This document shows, piece after piece, positions 44,638-58,089 of a stretch of DNA of 64,000 nt. Source of the DNA: WTKG01 sp963735005 (GTDB lineage Bacteria; Actinomycetota; Actinomycetes; Actinomycetales; Demequinaceae). The position numbers and the translations under genes are program-made. The number at the start of each line of letters is the position of its first letter. The first letter of the stretch is position 1. The stretch covers positions 62,001 to 126,000 of the forward strand of contig CAVTJA010000007.1 of assembly GCA_963735005.1 (NCBI GenBank), read 5' to 3'. The notes under the pieces were generated by a model that saw only the letters and a program-made list of their open reading frames with translations, made no database searches and was not told the origin of the DNA.

Positions 44638-45067
44638 TCCTCGCGAGGTCCTGACGCGGCCACACCGCGCGACTTTGCCAAACTTTTTACTCGTGACGAG
44701 TCACACACGTGTCATGCACACCTGTGCACAACCCTGTGAATACCAGTGGATGACGCGGCGCGACTGGGGATGTACCTGTGGATAAAGTCGGGACCTCCGG
44801 GGACAGTCAGAGTTACGCACAGGACGAACGCCTTCGGTCAAAGCTCGCCCAAGTTTTCGTCCACACCACAACACGCGGCTCTACCTGCGCAAATGACTCT
44901 TCTCCACAGCATCCACAGGGGTTACTACTACTCCTCTTCTCTTGTTATTCACCTTCGAGCATTCGGCCTTCATAGCCGCGCTGCGCCACCACCAACCGGT
45001 TCACCGCGTGCTGTCGACAGATCGTTCGCTTGGCGTAGTCTGTCGGTCAGACCTCAGAGGAGTGACC
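44638..45067. other. oriC: dnaA-dnaN intergenic region
   Basis: 430 bases with no gene. One exact DnaA box, TGTGGATAA at 44777-44785. One-mismatch boxes TGTGCACAA (44723-44731), TCGTCCACA (44857-44865) and TTCTCCACA (44900-44908); weaker ones at 44735, 44745, 44813, 44909 and 44945. Box orientation switches around 44800. A locally T/A-rich stretch (44918-44952) after the last strong box is a candidate unwinding element. Its place between dnaA and dnaN is the usual actinobacterial origin position. Confidence 0.88.
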
Positions 45068-46195
45068 ATGAAGTTTTCCGTCGACCGCGACGTTTTGGCC
45101 GACGCCGTCGCCTGGACCTCGCGCGCCCTTCCGGCCAGGCCGCCGGTCCCGGTCCTTGCCGGCGTGATGATCGAGGCGCTCGCAGATGGCACCGTCAAGA
45201 TTGCCAGCTTCGACTACGAGGTGTCGGCGCGAGGCCAGTTCGAAGCAACCGTTGACAGCCCGGGCGTCGCTCTGGTCTCCGGCCGCCTGCTCAAGGAAAT
45301 CGCGAATGCCCTTCCCCACAAGCCAGTCGAATTCTCGCTCGAGGGCACAAAAGTCTCCGTGACCTGCGGCGCAAGCCGCTTCACGCTGGCGACGATGCCC
45401 GTCGACCAATACCCGGACCTTCCCGAGTTTCCGGACCAGTCCGGCACGGTCAACGGCAAGGAGTTCGAGGAAGCCGTGGTGCAGGTGAGTTCGGCGGCTT
45501 CCCGCGACGAGACCCTGCCAATCCTCACGGGCGTCCGGATGGAGATCGAGGGCTCGAACATTTCCCTGCTGGCGACGGACCGCTACCGTCTCGCGCTGCG
45601 CGAACTTGCGTGGAAGCCGTCGGCGAGCGGGACGTCGGCCGTTGCGCTCGTGCGGGCGCGAACGCTGGTCGAGACGTCAAAGGCGCTCGGTTCCGGCGAC
45701 GTGTCGGTCGCGCTGTCTTCCGGTTCTGGCGTTGACCTCGTGGGTTTCGCGGCCGGCGGGCTCGAGACCACGTCGCTGCTCATGGACGGCGACTACCCCC
45801 AGGTGCGCCGACTGTTCCCCGACGATTCGCCCATCAAGGCGGTCGTCAACGCGGGCGAGCTGATCGAGGCAACTCGTCGCGTCGCCCTGGTCGCCGAACG
45901 CAACAGTTCGGTGCGGCTGGCGTTCTCGCAGGGCGAGGTCGTCCTCGATGCAGGGCAGTCGGAAGACGCGCAGGCGTCCGAGGCGCTCGAGGCAACGCTC
46001 GAGGGCGAAGACATCACGGTCGCGTTCAACCCGCAGTATTTGCTGGACGGCTTGACCGCGCTACGCGCGGACTACGTGCAGTTCGGGTTCACGCAGGAGA
46101 CTAAGCCCGTTGAGTTCGTCGGCCTAGACAAGCCGGGTGGCACCCTCGCGTCCCACTTCCGCTACCTGCTGGTCCCCATCCGTATCGCGTCGTAG
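45068..46195 (+). CDS. dnaN: DNA polymerase III sliding clamp (beta)
   Basis: 375 residues from the ATG at 45068 after GAGGAG. Three clamp domains are visible (MKFSVDRDVLADAVAWTSRALP, LPILTGVRMEIEGSNISLLATDRYRLALREL, and a C-terminus ending HFRYLLVPIRIAS). It forms the ring that tethers the polymerase. Three bases from recF. Confidence 0.97.
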   Translation: MKFSVDRDVLADAVAWTSRALPARPPVPVLAGVMIEALADGTVKIASFDYEVSARGQFEATVDSPGVALVSGRLLKEIANALPHKPVEFSLEGTKVSVTCGASRFTLATMPVDQYPDLPEFPDQSGTVNGKEFEEAVVQVSSAASRDETLPILTGVRMEIEGSNISLLATDRYRLALRELAWKPSASGTSAVALVRARTLVETSKALGSGDVSVALSSGSGVDLVGFAAGGLETTSLLMDGDYPQVRRLFPDDSPIKAVVNAGELIEATRRVALVAERNSSVRLAFSQGEVVLDAGQSEDAQASEALEATLEGEDITVAFNPQYLLDGLTALRADYVQFGFTQETKPVEFVGLDKPGGTLASHFRYLLVPIRIAS

Positions 46196-46198
46196 CGC

Positions 46199-47335
46199 AT
46201 GCGCGTGACGCAGCTGTCGCTCACGGACTTCCGCTCGTACGAGCAGGTGGACGTCACGTTCGCGCCTGGGGTCACCAGCCTCGTGGGCCGCAACGGCCAG
46301 GGCAAGACGAACGTCGTCGAGGCGGTTCGCTACCTGTCCACCCTTTCAAGTCACCGCGTTGCGGGCGACGCCCCGCTGGTTCGCCACGGTGCGGCGGCCG
46401 CAACGGTGCGCGGCAACGTCGAGAAGGACGGCAGGTCTTTGTCGCTTGAGATCACCATCAACCCGGGCAAGGCCAACACCGCGCGCATCAATCGCGGCGC
46501 GGCCAAGCCGCGCGACATCGCGGGCATTCTGAGGACAGTGGTGTTCGCGCCTGAGGACCTCGCGCTGGTCAAGGGCGACCCCGCCACGCGCAGGGGATTC
46601 ATGGACGAGGTCACCGTCGCACTGCAGCCCACCCTCGCGGGAGACATCGCGGACTACGACCGCGTGGTCCGGCAGCGCTCAACTCTGCTCAAGACTGCGC
46701 GGGGCAAGCCCGCCGACCTGAGCACGCTGGACGTGTGGGACGACAAGCTGGCCGCGCTCGGCGCGCGCATCGTCCGATCCCGGGCCGCAACGGTTGCGCA
46801 GTTGGCCCCCCATGTGGCGTCGGCCTACGCGGACATCGCGCCGGATTCGCGCGAGTGCGTGATTGCCTACGACTCCGGAACGTTTGACGGCGACCGGGTC
46901 CCGGCGACCGTCGCGGAAATCGAAGAACAGATGCGCGAGCTCATCGCGATCGCGCGGCCAAAAGAACTCGAGCGGGGCGTGTGCCTCGTGGGCCCCCACC
47001 GCGACGAGCTCGCGATCGCCCTTGGCGACCTACCCGCCAAGGGCTACGCGAGCCACGGCGAGTCGTGGTCCTGTGCGCTCGCGCTGCGACTTGGAACCTA
47101 CGACCTTCTCACCTCGGAAGGCTCGCCCGACGCGGATCCCGACGGCGAACCTGTGCTGATTCTCGACGACGTCTTCGCGGAGCTTGACTCGCAGCGCAGG
47201 GACGCCCTCGCCGCCCGAGCCGCCGCCGCGGACCAGGTGCTCGTTACGGCCGCCGTCGCGGAGGACGTCCCCGCGGCGCTCGCCGGCGCGGTGCTCTACG
47301 TCGCGGACGGCGCGATCACCACGGAGGCGCCGTGA
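46199..47335 (+). CDS. recF: DNA replication and repair protein RecF
   Basis: 378 residues. Walker A GRNGQGKTN, the family blocks LSLTDFRSYEQVDVTF and VFAPEDLALVKGDPATRR, the ABC-type signature region SHGESWSCALALRL and Walker B EPVLILDDVFAELD. It loads RecA at gaps. Overlaps the DUF721 gene by 4 bases. Confidence 0.96.
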   Translation: MRVTQLSLTDFRSYEQVDVTFAPGVTSLVGRNGQGKTNVVEAVRYLSTLSSHRVAGDAPLVRHGAAAATVRGNVEKDGRSLSLEITINPGKANTARINRGAAKPRDIAGILRTVVFAPEDLALVKGDPATRRGFMDEVTVALQPTLAGDIADYDRVVRQRSTLLKTARGKPADLSTLDVWDDKLAALGARIVRSRAATVAQLAPHVASAYADIAPDSRECVIAYDSGTFDGDRVPATVAEIEEQMRELIAIARPKELERGVCLVGPHRDELAIALGDLPAKGYASHGESWSCALALRLGTYDLLTSEGSPDADPDGEPVLILDDVFAELDSQRRDALAARAAAADQVLVTAAVAEDVPAALAGAVLYVADGAITTEAP

Positions 47336-47883
47336 CCAACGACGACGAGCCCGAGCTGACCGAGCGGGATCGCATCCAGGCTTCGCAGATTGCCAAGCGC
47401 GCCATGGAGCAGGCGCGTGAGAGCGCGAAAGAGCGCGGGTCGCGACCGCGCTCCGCGCGGCAGGCAAGCCGGGACCGCGCCGACAAGCAGCGCGCGTCCG
47501 GCGTCGATCGCGTCCCGTACGGCGACGGCCGCGAGCCCACCCCGCTCGGCGCGCAGATATCTGCGGTGTTCGCGCGGATGGGGTGGACCGAACAGATCGA
47601 GGTCAGCTCGGTCACCGCCCGCTGGCGCGAGGTGGTCGGCGAGAAGGTCGCGGACCACTGCGAACCCGAGAAGTTCGACGACGGGGTGCTCGTGGTGCGC
47701 ACGTCCTCCACCGCGTGGGCGACCCAGGTGGCCATCCTCGCGGACAAGATTCGCCACCGCCTCAACGAGGAAATCGGCCGCGACGTCGTCAAGGAAATCA
47801 AGGTCGCGGGGCCCACTCAGCGGTCGTGGAAGAAGGGCCCGCGGTCCGTGCCTGGGCGTGGGCCGCGCGACACGTACGGATAG
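47332..47883 (+). CDS. DUF721 family protein
   Basis: 183 residues. A basic, helical N-terminus (~1-60) is followed by the DUF721 (DciA-like) domain with MGWTEQIEVSSVTARWREVVG and DGVLVVRTSSTAWATQVAIL. In other bacteria DciA-type proteins load the replicative helicase; the recF-gyrB position is conserved in actinobacteria (mycobacterial Rv0004). A role in DnaB loading here is inference. Confidence 0.9.
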   Translation: MTNDDEPELTERDRIQASQIAKRAMEQARESAKERGSRPRSARQASRDRADKQRASGVDRVPYGDGREPTPLGAQISAVFARMGWTEQIEVSSVTARWREVVGEKVADHCEPEKFDDGVLVVRTSSTAWATQVAILADKIRHRLNEEIGRDVVKEIKVAGPTQRSWKKGPRSVPGRGPRDTYG

Positions 47884-48019
47884 GCGCGTTTTCGTAGGGG
47901 GCACCCGCGTTCTAGAAATGCCTGTGGATCGCACGTAAACGGCCCTAGAACCACATAGAATGGTCCTCATTGGCGCGAGTGCCGTCTTGGCCCGCGCCGA
48001 ACCCTTGAAAGGCTATTTC

Positions 48020-50006
48020 TTGGCTAACGCGGACCAGCGGACGAACGAGTCCAACTACGGCGCGGGCGACATCACCGTTCTTGAGGGTCTGGAAGCCGTT
48101 CGCAAGCGCCCCGGCATGTACATCGGCTCCACCGGCGAGCGCGGCCTCCACCACCTTGTCTACGAGGTCGTGGACAACGCGGTCGACGAGGCCCTCGCCG
48201 GTCACTGCGACACGATCATGGTGACCCTGCAGGCTGACGGCGGCGTCAAGGTCACCGACAACGGCCGCGGCATCCCGGTCGACATGCATCCCACCGAGAA
48301 CAAGCCCACCGTCGAGGTCGTCATGACGATCCTCCACGCGGGCGGAAAGTTCGGTGGCTCCGGCTACGCGGTGTCCGGGGGCCTTCACGGCGTGGGCGTG
48401 TCCGTCGTCAACGCGCTTTCGTCTCGCGTCGAGACCGAGGTCAAGCGTCAGGGCAACGTGTGGCGGCAGTCATTTGCCGACGGCGGCAAGCCTCAGGGCA
48501 CCCTCGTCAAGGGCGAGGCGACCACCGAGACCGGTACGTCCCAGACCTTCTGGGCAGACGACACGATCTTCGAGACCACTGATTACGACTACGAGACGCT
48601 GCGTGCGCGCTTCCAACAGATGGCGTTCCTCAACAAGGGCCTGTCGATCACGCTCACGGACGAGCGCGCCGACCACATCGCCGGCGACGCCGACGATGAC
48701 GACGCGCCCGCCTCGCGGTCAGTCACGTACAAGTACGACGGCGGCCTCGTCGACTACGTCAAGCATCTGAATGACACCAAGAAGGCCGAACTCGTGCACC
48801 CCGAAGTCATCTCGATCGAGACGGAGGACGTCGAACAGAAGATCTCGGTCGAGCTCGCGCTTCAGTGGACGAACGCGTACAGCGAGGCCGTGTACACGTA
48901 CGCGAACACGATCGCCACCACCGAGGGCGGCACACACGAGGAAGGCTTCCGCGCGGCGATGACCACTCTGGTCAATAGGTACGCGCGCGAGAAGGGCATC
49001 CTTAAGGAGAAAGACGAGAACCTCACGGGCGACGACGTCCGCGAAGGCCTCACGGCCGTCATCTCCGTCAAACTTGGCGAGCCCCAGTTTGAGGGCCAGA
49101 CCAAGACCAAGCTCGGCAACACCATCGCCAAGACCTTCGTGCAGAAGGTCGTCAACGACCGCCTCACCGACTGGTTCGACTCGCACCCGAGCGAAAGCAA
49201 GGACGTCATCCGCAAGGCGATCCAAGCGTCGGCCGCCCGCATGGCCGCCCGCAAGGCGCGCGAGGCCACCCGTCGCAAGGGTCTACTCGAGTCCGGCGGC
49301 ATGCCCGGCAAGTTGTCCGACTGCCAAAGCCGTAACCCGGACGAGTGCGAGATCTTCATCGTCGAGGGCGACTCCGCTGGCGGCTCGGCCAAGCAGGGCC
49401 GCGAGCCGTACAACCAGGCGATCCTGCCCATCCGCGGAAAGATCCTCAACGTCGAGCGGGCGCGGCTCGATCGGGCGCTTGGCAACAACGAGGTCCAGGC
49501 GCTCATCACCGCGTTCGGCGCGGGCATCGGCGAGGACTTCGACATCGCCAAAGCGAGGTATCACAAGATCGTGCTGATGGCCGATGCCGACGTCGACGGA
49601 CAGCACATCCGCACCCTGCTGCTTACCCTGCTGTTCCGGTACATGAGGCCGCTGATCGAGGCGGGATACGTGTACCTCGCGCAGCCGCCGCTGTTCAAGC
49701 TCAAGTGGTCGAATTCGCCGCACGAGTACGTGTACTCGGACAAAGAGCGCGACGCCCTGCTCGCCGCCGGTCTCAAGGACGGCAAGAAGATCCCGAAAGA
49801 AAACGGCATCCAGCGCTACAAGGGTTTGGGCGAGATGGATCACGAGGAGCTCCGCGTCACGACCATGGACCCGGCCTCCCGCACGCTCCTCCAGGTGTCG
49901 ATGGACGATGCCGCCCAGGCTGACGAGGTCTTCTCGGTGCTCATGGGCGAGGACGTCGAGTCGCGCCGCAACTTCATCCAGCGCAACGCGAAGGACGTGA
50001 GGTTCC

Positions 50007-50017
<11 letters not shown>
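48020..50017 (+). CDS. gyrB: DNA gyrase subunit B
   Basis: 665 residues from a TTG at 48020 with AAAGG at 48007-48011. This start is preferred over the ATG at 47960, which overlaps a good -10 element (TAGAAT, 47956-47961) and gives a non-family N-terminus. Conserved blocks: EGLEAVRKRPGMYIGS (ATPase), GGLHGVGVSVVNALS, EGDSAGGSAKQGR and PLRGKI-type PIRGKILNVERAR, DADVDGQHIRTLLL (TOPRIM). ATPase subunit of the supercoiling enzyme. Confidence 0.96.
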
Positions 50018-52588
<2,571 letters not shown>

Positions 52589-52592
<4 letters not shown>

Positions 52593-53908
52593 CCTTCGGG
52601 TGTCACCCGCGAGTGGAACGGAAGGCGCGGCCGCACGCTCTTGCCGTGCACGGCGCGCAGTAGTAGCTCGGCGCCAAACGCCACACCCACGAACGCGGCA
52701 AACGTCAGGATGATCGTCCATGATGTGCGGCTCGAGTTCACAAGCGTGAGCACGATCGCGGCCGCGCTCGCGAGCGCGGCCAGCGCGACCACGACGCGGT
52801 TCGCCCCGGTCTCCCGGATCACGCGCAGATGCCCCACGTGCACCACGGTGTGCACCAGCAGAATCGAGATCGCGCCGAGCACCGCGATTTGGCCGAGGTT
52901 GAAGGCGACCGCAAGCACGGCGACGATCACGCCCGACACCAGCAGGCCCTCGTGCGTTTTCGCCACGGGGCGCCCGAACGTCCCCGGCAGCTGCCCCTCC
53001 TTCGCCATCTGATACGTGACGTTCGTCGCCGAATACAGGCTGGCGTTGATCGCCGACGCAGTGGCGACCATCGCAGTAATCGACACGGCGACGAATCCAA
53101 ATTCGCCGAACACCGGCCGGGCAGCCTCGGCAAGTGCGTTCTCCTTGGCGGCGACCACCGCGTCGGCCGTGAGCGTCCCGAACACCACGATCGAGATCAG
53201 GATGTACAACGCCATCACCACCAGGATCGCCACCATGATCGCGCGCGGGATGGTGCGCGACGGGTTGGGGACGTCCTCGGCTGCGTTCGTGATCACGCGG
53301 AAGCCCTCGTACGCGAAGAAGGTGACGGCGACGCTGCCCACGACGGTTCCCAGGGATGGATACGTCGACGGCGCCAGCAGGTCAGGTTTGATCGCCGTCA
53401 GGCCGCCGATGGCGAGGGCAACGAGCACCGCAAACTTGAACATCACAATCCACAGCTCCGCGCGCCCGACCTTCGATGAGCCCGCGAGGTTGACCGCGAC
53501 GAACACGCCGATGACGGCGACCGCGAGAACTGGCGCGACCCAGCCGGGCGTGCCGGACACGAGTGCCGCGCCGTAGTTGCCGAACGTCTTCGCCACGAGT
53601 GACAGTGACACCAGCGCGGCGATGTACATCATCACGGACAGCGCCCCGGCGAACACGCCCTTCCCCCAGCTGTGAATGAGGTATTCGACGATGCCGCCGG
53701 CGGACGGCCAGCGGGCGCCGAGTCTTCCCAATGAGTAGCCGGTGAGCAGGGCGATTCCGCCGCCCACGGCGAACGACAGCCACACAGCCGAGCCCGCGAT
53801 CGACCCGGCCTCGCCAAGCAACGCGAAGATGCCGGCCCCGATCATCGTGCCCACCCCGAGCGACACGGCGGCGGCGAAGGACATGGACTTCTTGTCAGAG
53901 ACAACCAT
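52589..53908 (-). CDS. APC-family amino acid permease
   Basis: 439 residues from the ATG at 53908 (MVVSDKKSMSFAAAVSLGVG), ~12 helices. APC signature GTMIGAGIFALLGEAG in helix 1 and FFAYEGFRVITNAAEDVPNPSRTIPRAI in the middle. A proton-coupled transporter of amino acids or related solutes; the substrate is not assignable. It interrupts the gyrA-DUF3566 adjacency seen in mycobacteria. Confidence 0.88.
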
Positions 53909-54089
53909 TGATCCAGTATGACAAAACCCCAAGCGCGCTCCCCGCGGCCGTCCGCCGGAATTGGGCTCGCCGCGGCCGCCGGGTACAGTGGGCCCCGGCC
54001 GCCGACGGCCCCCCTCGCACCATGCACAGGCTGACGCCTGCGCTCGCGCCTGCCCGCAACCGGGCGCACCAACCGAACGGAAGCTTTCC

Positions 54090-55586
54090 TTGACTGTGCC
54101 TGCCCTCCTTGCCCGCGTCACCCCCACCCGCCCCGAATGGCTGTCGCCCCGCGTGTTCCGCACGGAGGTGCTGTCGGGCCTGGTGGTCGCACTCGCCCTG
54201 ATCCCCGAGGCCATCTCGTTCTCGGTGATCGCGGGCGTGGACCCGCGCGTGGGCCTGTTCGCGTCGTTCACCATGGCGGTAGCGATCTCATTCTTGGGCG
54301 GCCGCAAGGCGATGATCTCGGCCGCGACCGCCGCGGTCGCGCTGGTCGTGGCGCCGCTCGCCCGGGAGCACGGGCTCGACTATCTCATTGCCGCGGTGAT
54401 CCTGGGCGGCGTGCTGCAGATCGCGTTCGCCGCGCTCGGAGTCGCGAAGCTGATGAGGTTCGTGCCGCGGTCGGTGATGATCGGGTTCGTCAACGCGCTC
54501 GCTATCCTCATATTCCTCGCGCAGGTGCCGCACCTCACCAACGTGCCGTGGGCGGTGTACGCGTTCGTCGCGGCCGGCCTGCTCGTGATCGCGCTGTTGC
54601 CGCGCCTGACGACCGCGGTCCCGTCTCCGTTAATCGCGATCGTCGGCATCACGCTGGTCACCGCCGTCTTCGCGATCGCGGTGCCCACCGTCGGCGACGA
54701 GGGAACGTTGCCGCAGGGCCTGCCCAGCCTTGTCATGCCCGACGTGCCGATGACAGTGGAGACCCTGAAGATCGTCTTTCCGTTCGCGCTGGGCGTCGCG
54801 CTGGTCGGGCTGCTCGAGTCACTGATGACGGCCAAGCTCGTGGACGACATCGCGGACGACCACTCGGACAAGACGCGCGAGGCCTGGGGTCAGGGCGCGG
54901 CAAACATCATCACCGGGTTCTTTGGCGGGATGGGCGGCTGCGCGATGATCGGCCAGACCATGATCAACGTCAAGGTCGGCCGCGCGCGCACGCGGCTGTC
55001 GACGTTCACAGCGGGCGTGCTGTTGCTGGTGCTGGTTGTGGCGTTGGGCGATGTGGTCGCGGCGATCCCGATGGCCGCCCTGGTGGCGGTGATGATCTAC
55101 GTGTCGTGGGCAACCTTCGACTGGCACTCGGTCCAGTGGGGCACGCTGCGCCGGATGCCCAAGTCCGAGACGATGGTCATGGTCGCGACCGTCGCGACCG
55201 TTGTGGCCACCCACAACCTCGCCATCGGCGTCGTGGTGGGCGTCGTCCTGGAGATGATCATGTTCGCGCGGCGCGTCGCGCACCTCGCGGAGGTCGAGGG
55301 CACGCTCGAGGCGGACGGCGGGACGATGCGATATCGCGTCACCGGCGAGCTGTTCTTCGCGTCATCGAACGACCTCTTTAGCCAGTTCGACTACGCGCAC
55401 GACCCGAACCACGTGATCATCGACCTGAGCGAGTCCCATGTGTGGGACGCCTCAACCGTCGCCGCACTCGACTCGGTGATCACCAAGTACGCGCGCCGCG
55501 GCATCCACGTGGACATCGAGGGCCTCAACGACCCAAGCCTCGACATCCAGCGCCGCCTCGCGGGGCACTTTCCCGACTCTCACTAG
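54090..55586 (+). CDS. SulP-family anion transporter with STAS domain
   Basis: 498 residues from a TTG at 54090 (GTG 54096 is an alternative). The transmembrane core of the SulP/SLC26 family (~1-385; EVLSGLVVALALIPEAISFSVIAGVDPRVGL) is followed by a C-terminal STAS domain (~405-498; HVIIDLSESHVWDASTVAALDSV). Family members carry sulfate, bicarbonate or other anions; here the convergent thiol-sulfur gene 13 bases away suggests a sulfur-related anion, as inference only. Confidence 0.9.
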   Translation: MTVPALLARVTPTRPEWLSPRVFRTEVLSGLVVALALIPEAISFSVIAGVDPRVGLFASFTMAVAISFLGGRKAMISAATAAVALVVAPLAREHGLDYLIAAVILGGVLQIAFAALGVAKLMRFVPRSVMIGFVNALAILIFLAQVPHLTNVPWAVYAFVAAGLLVIALLPRLTTAVPSPLIAIVGITLVTAVFAIAVPTVGDEGTLPQGLPSLVMPDVPMTVETLKIVFPFALGVALVGLLESLMTAKLVDDIADDHSDKTREAWGQGAANIITGFFGGMGGCAMIGQTMINVKVGRARTRLSTFTAGVLLLVLVVALGDVVAAIPMAALVAVMIYVSWATFDWHSVQWGTLRRMPKSETMVMVATVATVVATHNLAIGVVVGVVLEMIMFARRVAHLAEVEGTLEADGGTMRYRVTGELFFASSNDLFSQFDYAHDPNHVIIDLSESHVWDASTVAALDSVITKYARRGIHVDIEGLNDPSLDIQRRLAGHFPDSH

Positions 55587-55599
55587 GCGCACCGCCTGG

Positions 55600-58089
55600 C
55601 TAGATAAACAGGGTGGTGCCTGACTCGTGGGCTTCACCAAGGAAGGCGGCGACGCCGGCGAGCTCTACTCCGTCGAGCAAATCGGACTGCGCGATGCCCA
55701 GCAGGTCCATCGTCATGGTGCAGCCGAGCAACCTGGCTCCGCCGGCTTGAGCCGACGCGATCAGCTCGCCGAGCGGCGGCACGTCGTGCTTGTCCATGAC
55801 GTTCTTGATCATCGCGGTGCCGGCGCCCGCCATGTGCATCTGCGACAACGTGAGCTTGTCCGCTCCGCGCGGCATCATCGCGCCGAACATCTTGTCCATC
55901 ATTTTCTTCTGCCGCTTGGGCGGGTCGTCCTTGCGCAGTGCGTTGAGCCCCCAGAAGGTGAAGAACATTGAGACTTCCTCACCCATCGACAGCGCGCCGT
56001 TGGCGATAATGAACGCCGCGATCACCTTGTCGAGGTCACCAGAGAACACGACCATCGACGTCTTGTTCGACGTCGCGGGCGCGACCGGGCCGGCGCCGGC
56101 GGCCACGCCCTTGCGCATCGTCGCAACGTAGCCGGGCCCCTCGGGTTCCAGGCTGATGACGGTGTGGCCGTTGCGCTTCGCCCAGCTTGGCGCGTCGAGC
56201 CGGAAGCCCGGATCGGACACGTGGACCACGACGTCGTCGCCTGGGTTCATGGCCTTCATCTGCTCGGAGAGCTTCATGATCGGTCCGGGACACGCGAGCC
56301 CGGTGCAGTCAAGGTCGATCGCCGCGCCGGAACGCGCCTCCCGGACGACGTTGCCAAGGCTCGCGCTTTCGGCGTACGAGATCATCGGGACCGGGGTGTC
56401 GTGCTCGGGTACCTCGACCTCGTGCCAGGCGCGGAACGTCGTGGAGCCACCCGACAGCGTGGCGACATCCTCGAAACCGGTTTGCGTGAGCACCCGCAGC
56501 GCGAGGTACGAGCGGAAGCCGACGGCGCAGTACAGGCGCACCGGCACACGTCGATCCCAGTCAGCGCTGGCGTCGCGGAAGGTGGCGAGCGGAACGTTCT
56601 CCGCGCCCGGAATGTGCCATACCGAGAATTCCTCCGGCGTGCGCACGTCGACCAACCGCGCGCCCTTGATGTTCGCGGGGTACTCCTGCGCGTACCAAAG
56701 GGTGATGTCGCCGCGAAGAACATTGCTGCCGACGAATCCGGCCATGTTGACCGGGTCTTTCGCCGACCCAAAAGGCGGGGCGTATGCGAGCTCCTGGTTC
56801 TCGAGGTCGTACACCGTGAGGCCAGCGCGTAGGGCGATCGCGAGTACGTCCAGCCGCTTGTCGACCCCATCGAAGCCGCACGCCTGTGCGCCAAGCAGCT
56901 TGCCGTCTTCCGGGGAGAACAACACCTTGAGGTGCATCATCGCGGTGCCGGGATAGTAGCCAGCGTGCCCGGATGGGTGGATGTGGACCGCGCGGTACGG
57001 GACGTCGTTCGCGATCAACTCGCGCTCGGTGGCGCCGGTACCGCCCGCGACCATGTCAAACACCTTGACGATCGAGGTGCCCTGCGTGGACACGTATTCG
57101 GTGGTCCTGCCGCAGATGTTCTCGGCCGCTACCCGCGCCTGGCGATTGGCCGGACCGGCGAGCGGCTGAAGGTGGGAGGCGGGCAACACAGTGTGCGGCG
57201 TTTCGACCGCGTCGCCCGCGGCCCAGATGTAGCGATCGTTAGTGCGCATGTGGGTGTCGACGGCGACTCCACCGTGGGCGCCCAACTTGATGCCGGCCGC
57301 GGTGGCGAGCGCGGTGCTAGGCCGCACGCCAGCGGCGAGCAGCACGAGGTCCGCCCGGAGGTTCTTCCCGTTCGTGAGCTCGACTGTCACACCGCCGTCG
57401 TCGCGTGGGGTGAAGGCCGCGGCTGCTGTCTTGAGGTGGAGGCCGATGCCGTGCGCGCGTAGGTGGTGCTCCACCGGAACCGCGATCTCATGGTCGACCG
57501 GCGGGAGAATCTGGTCCGACAACTCCACGACGTCCACGTCGATTCCGCGGTGCTGCAGGTTCTCGGCCATCTCAAGTCCGATGTAGCCGGCGCCGACGAC
57601 GACAGCGCGCACACGGTCCCTGGTGCCAGCGCGGGCGGCGGCCAGGGCGTCGTCAATCCTGGCCTTGATCCGGTCCATGTCGCCGATGCGGCGGAGGACC
57701 TCAATGGCGGGGAGGTCGATTCCGGGAAGCGGCGGCCGGAACGGCTCGGCGCCGGGGCACAGCGCGAGCTTGTCGTAGGTCTCGGTATAGTCGCGGCCAG
57801 TGTCGACCTCGCGCACGGACACGGTGCGAGCCTTGCGGTCGATCGCTGTCACTTCGCACGCGATCCTGACGTCGATGTTGAGCGACTCACGCAGGCTGTC
57901 GGGAGTCTGGAGCAGGAGGCGGGATCGATCGGTGATGACCTCGCCCACGTGATACGGCAGCCCGCAGTTCGCGAACGATACGTGGTGGCCTCGCTCGAGC
58001 ACGATGATCTCGGCGGCTTCGTCGAGTCGACGCGCTCGCGCCGCGACGCTGGCTCCGGCGGCAACTCCACCGACGACGACTAGTTTCAT
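55600..58089 (-). CDS. Four-module CoA-disulfide-reductase-like protein (FAD reductase-rhodanese-TusA-DsrE)
   Basis: 829 residues. ~1-445: FAD/NAD oxidoreductase of the CoA-disulfide-reductase type, GGVAAGASVAARARRL and the single active Cys in SFANCGLPYHVG, NAD motif GAGYIGLEMAENL. ~460-560: rhodanese with active loop LYCAVGFRSYLA. ~590-660: TusA/SirA-like domain with CTGLACPGPIMKL. ~675-829: DsrE/DsrF-like domain (MVVFSGDLDKVIAAFIIANGA, LGCTMTMDLLGI). The modules are all known sulfur carriers, so it probably handles persulfide/polysulfide or thiol repair. Start at the ATG 58089. Confidence 0.9.
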   Translation of the reverse strand: MKLVVVGGVAAGASVAARARRLDEAAEIIVLERGHHVSFANCGLPYHVGEVITDRSRLLLQTPDSLRESLNIDVRIACEVTAIDRKARTVSVREVDTGRDYTETYDKLALCPGAEPFRPPLPGIDLPAIEVLRRIGDMDRIKARIDDALAAARAGTRDRVRAVVVGAGYIGLEMAENLQHRGIDVDVVELSDQILPPVDHEIAVPVEHHLRAHGIGLHLKTAAAAFTPRDDGGVTVELTNGKNLRADLVLLAAGVRPSTALATAAGIKLGAHGGVAVDTHMRTNDRYIWAAGDAVETPHTVLPASHLQPLAGPANRQARVAAENICGRTTEYVSTQGTSIVKVFDMVAGGTGATERELIANDVPYRAVHIHPSGHAGYYPGTAMMHLKVLFSPEDGKLLGAQACGFDGVDKRLDVLAIALRAGLTVYDLENQELAYAPPFGSAKDPVNMAGFVGSNVLRGDITLWYAQEYPANIKGARLVDVRTPEEFSVWHIPGAENVPLATFRDASADWDRRVPVRLYCAVGFRSYLALRVLTQTGFEDVATLSGGSTTFRAWHEVEVPEHDTPVPMISYAESASLGNVVREARSGAAIDLDCTGLACPGPIMKLSEQMKAMNPGDDVVVHVSDPGFRLDAPSWAKRNGHTVISLEPEGPGYVATMRKGVAAGAGPVAPATSNKTSMVVFSGDLDKVIAAFIIANGALSMGEEVSMFFTFWGLNALRKDDPPKRQKKMMDKMFGAMMPRGADKLTLSQMHMAGAGTAMIKNVMDKHDVPPLGELIASAQAGGARLLGCTMTMDLLGIAQSDLLDGVELAGVAAFLGEAHESGTTLFI

